From: Nocardioides sp. cx-173 | GTDB lineage: Bacteria > Actinomycetota > Actinomycetes > Propionibacteriales > Nocardioidaceae | DNA: 64,000 bases | Assembly (NCBI RefSeq): GCF_021117365.1 | Contig: NZ_CP088262.1 | Location: forward strand, 3,908,501-3,972,500 | Direction of reading: 5' to 3' | Part shown: piece after piece, positions 63,458-64,000 of the stretch | How positions within the stretch are numbered: position 1 is the stretch's first letter | Layout: each line of letters starts with the position of its first letter | The notes under the pieces: model-generated | The model's input: the letters and a program-made list of their open reading frames with translations, nothing else | The model's database searches: none | What the model was told of the DNA's origin: nothing | Program-made: the position numbers and the translations under genes

Positions 63458-64000
63458 ATGACCCACCCGGCCCCCGTGGAGCTCACCGAGGCCGAGGAGG
63501 CGTTCCGCGTCGAGGCGCGCGCGTGGCTGGCCGAGCACCGCCCCGGGCGGCTGCCGTCGATGGACACCCCGGACGGCGCAGCCGCGCACCGGGCCTGGGA
63601 GCGGACCCTCGCGGAGGCCCGCTGGTCGGTCGTGGCCTGGCCCGAGGAGTACGGCGGCCGCGACGCGTCGCTGACGGAGTGGGTGCTCTTCGAGGAGGAG
63701 TACTACCGCAGCGGCGCCCCGACCCGGATCGCCCAGAACGGCATCACGCTGCTCTCGCCCCTCCTCTTCAGCCACGGCACCCCCGAGCAGCAGGCCCGCT
63801 ACCTGCCGCCGATGACCGACGGCACCGAGGTCTGGGCCCAGGCGTGGTCCGAGCCCGAGGCCGGCAGCGACCTCGCCGGCATCCGCAGCCGGGCCGAGCG
63901 CGACGACGAGCGCGGCGGCTGGGTGCTGACCGGGCAGAAGACCTGGAGCTCGCGCGCGCCGTTCGCGGACCGCGGCTTCGGGCTGTTCCGCAGCGACCCG
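63458..64000 (+). CDS. fadE31: Acyl-CoA dehydrogenase, FadE31-like (cut by window edge)
   Basis: The first 181 codons are in the window and read MTHPAPVELTEAEEAFRVEA onward; the gene continues past the right edge. The order of motifs, LSVVAWPEEYGG-type (here WSVVAWPEEYGGRD), VLFEEEYYRSGAPTRIAQNG, TEVWAQAWSEPEAGSDLAG and TGQKTWSSRAPFADRGFGLF, matches mycobacterial FadE31 (Rv3562), which works with FadE32/FadE33 partners in the same pathway. Catalytic base and C-terminal half are not in the window. It begins 17 bp after the KstR2-like operator. Confidence 0.85.
   Translation, partial: MTHPAPVELTEAEEAFRVEARAWLAEHRPGRLPSMDTPDGAAAHRAWERTLAEARWSVVAWPEEYGGRDASLTEWVLFEEEYYRSGAPTRIAQNGITLLSPLLFSHGTPEQQARYLPPMTDGTEVWAQAWSEPEAGSDLAGIRSRAERDDERGGWVLTGQKTWSSRAPFADRGFGLFRSDP

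Overview
The window is high-GC DNA from an actinobacterium, most likely a member of the Nocardioidaceae (Nocardioides-like). This rests on the base composition, the frequent GTG starts with GTGA/ATGA stop-start overlaps, menaquinone genes, a KorAB-type 2-oxoglutarate:ferredoxin oxidoreductase, a hemL-to-ccsB block arranged as I recall it from Mycobacterium, and steroid-ring genes close to mycobacterial fadA6/ipdF/fadE30/fadE31. No phage, transposase, CRISPR array or rRNA was seen. It looks like ordinary chromosome rich in respiratory genes.

Layout. 0-0.2 kb: start of a YdeP/FdhF-like molybdopterin oxidoreductase, cut by the window edge. 1.2-4.4 kb: homogentisate catabolism (hmgA divergent from an unknown gene coupled to fahA). 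4.4-7.4 kb: small enzymes, tRNA-Tyr and a YajQ-family protein. 7.5-11.2 kb: sulfate ABC transporter operon. 11.5-14.5 kb: korAB. 14.7-16.3 kb: a secreted basic protein and RarD. 16.3-33 kb: a complete 14-gene NADH dehydrogenase I operon (nuoA-N, minus strand) ending in a translationally coupled polyprenyl diphosphate synthase, with a Rex-like operator upstream of nuoA. 33.2-47 kb: menaquinone genes (menG, menF, menE-C-D, menA) interspersed with an L,D-transpeptidase, an MBL-fold hydrolase and two tandem antiporters that each carry an unusual C-terminal domain. 47-54 kb: small membrane proteins, then hemL, a histidine phosphatase, resA, ccdA, resB and ccsB for heme synthesis and cytochrome c maturation. 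54-59.7 kb: a transglycosylase, an acetyltransferase, a thioesterase, NDH-2, an RsbW-like ATPase and a minimal zincin. 59.7-60.2 kb: tRNA-Asp, tRNA-Glu and tRNA-Phe. 60.2-64 kb: steroid C/D-ring degradation genes around a KstR2-type operator.

Much of the window serves one electron-transport system. Complex I and NDH-2 feed electrons into menaquinone, whose ring and prenyl tail are made by the men genes and the polyprenyl synthase. Heme and cytochrome c assembly genes supply the downstream chain. KorAB provides reduced ferredoxin, and tyrosine/homogentisate and sterol degradation supply carbon.

The items I consider most worth following are: three copies of an intergenic palindromic repeat with a conserved core and variable arms; a NuoG that has lost all four N7 cluster ligands; the antiporter-UBP zinc finger and NhaA-DsbA fusions side by side; an uncharacterised protein in the place where a maleylacetoacetate isomerase would be expected; and the Rex-like and KstR2-like operators. 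All family assignments come from reading the translated sequence and from memory of the families. No search was run.
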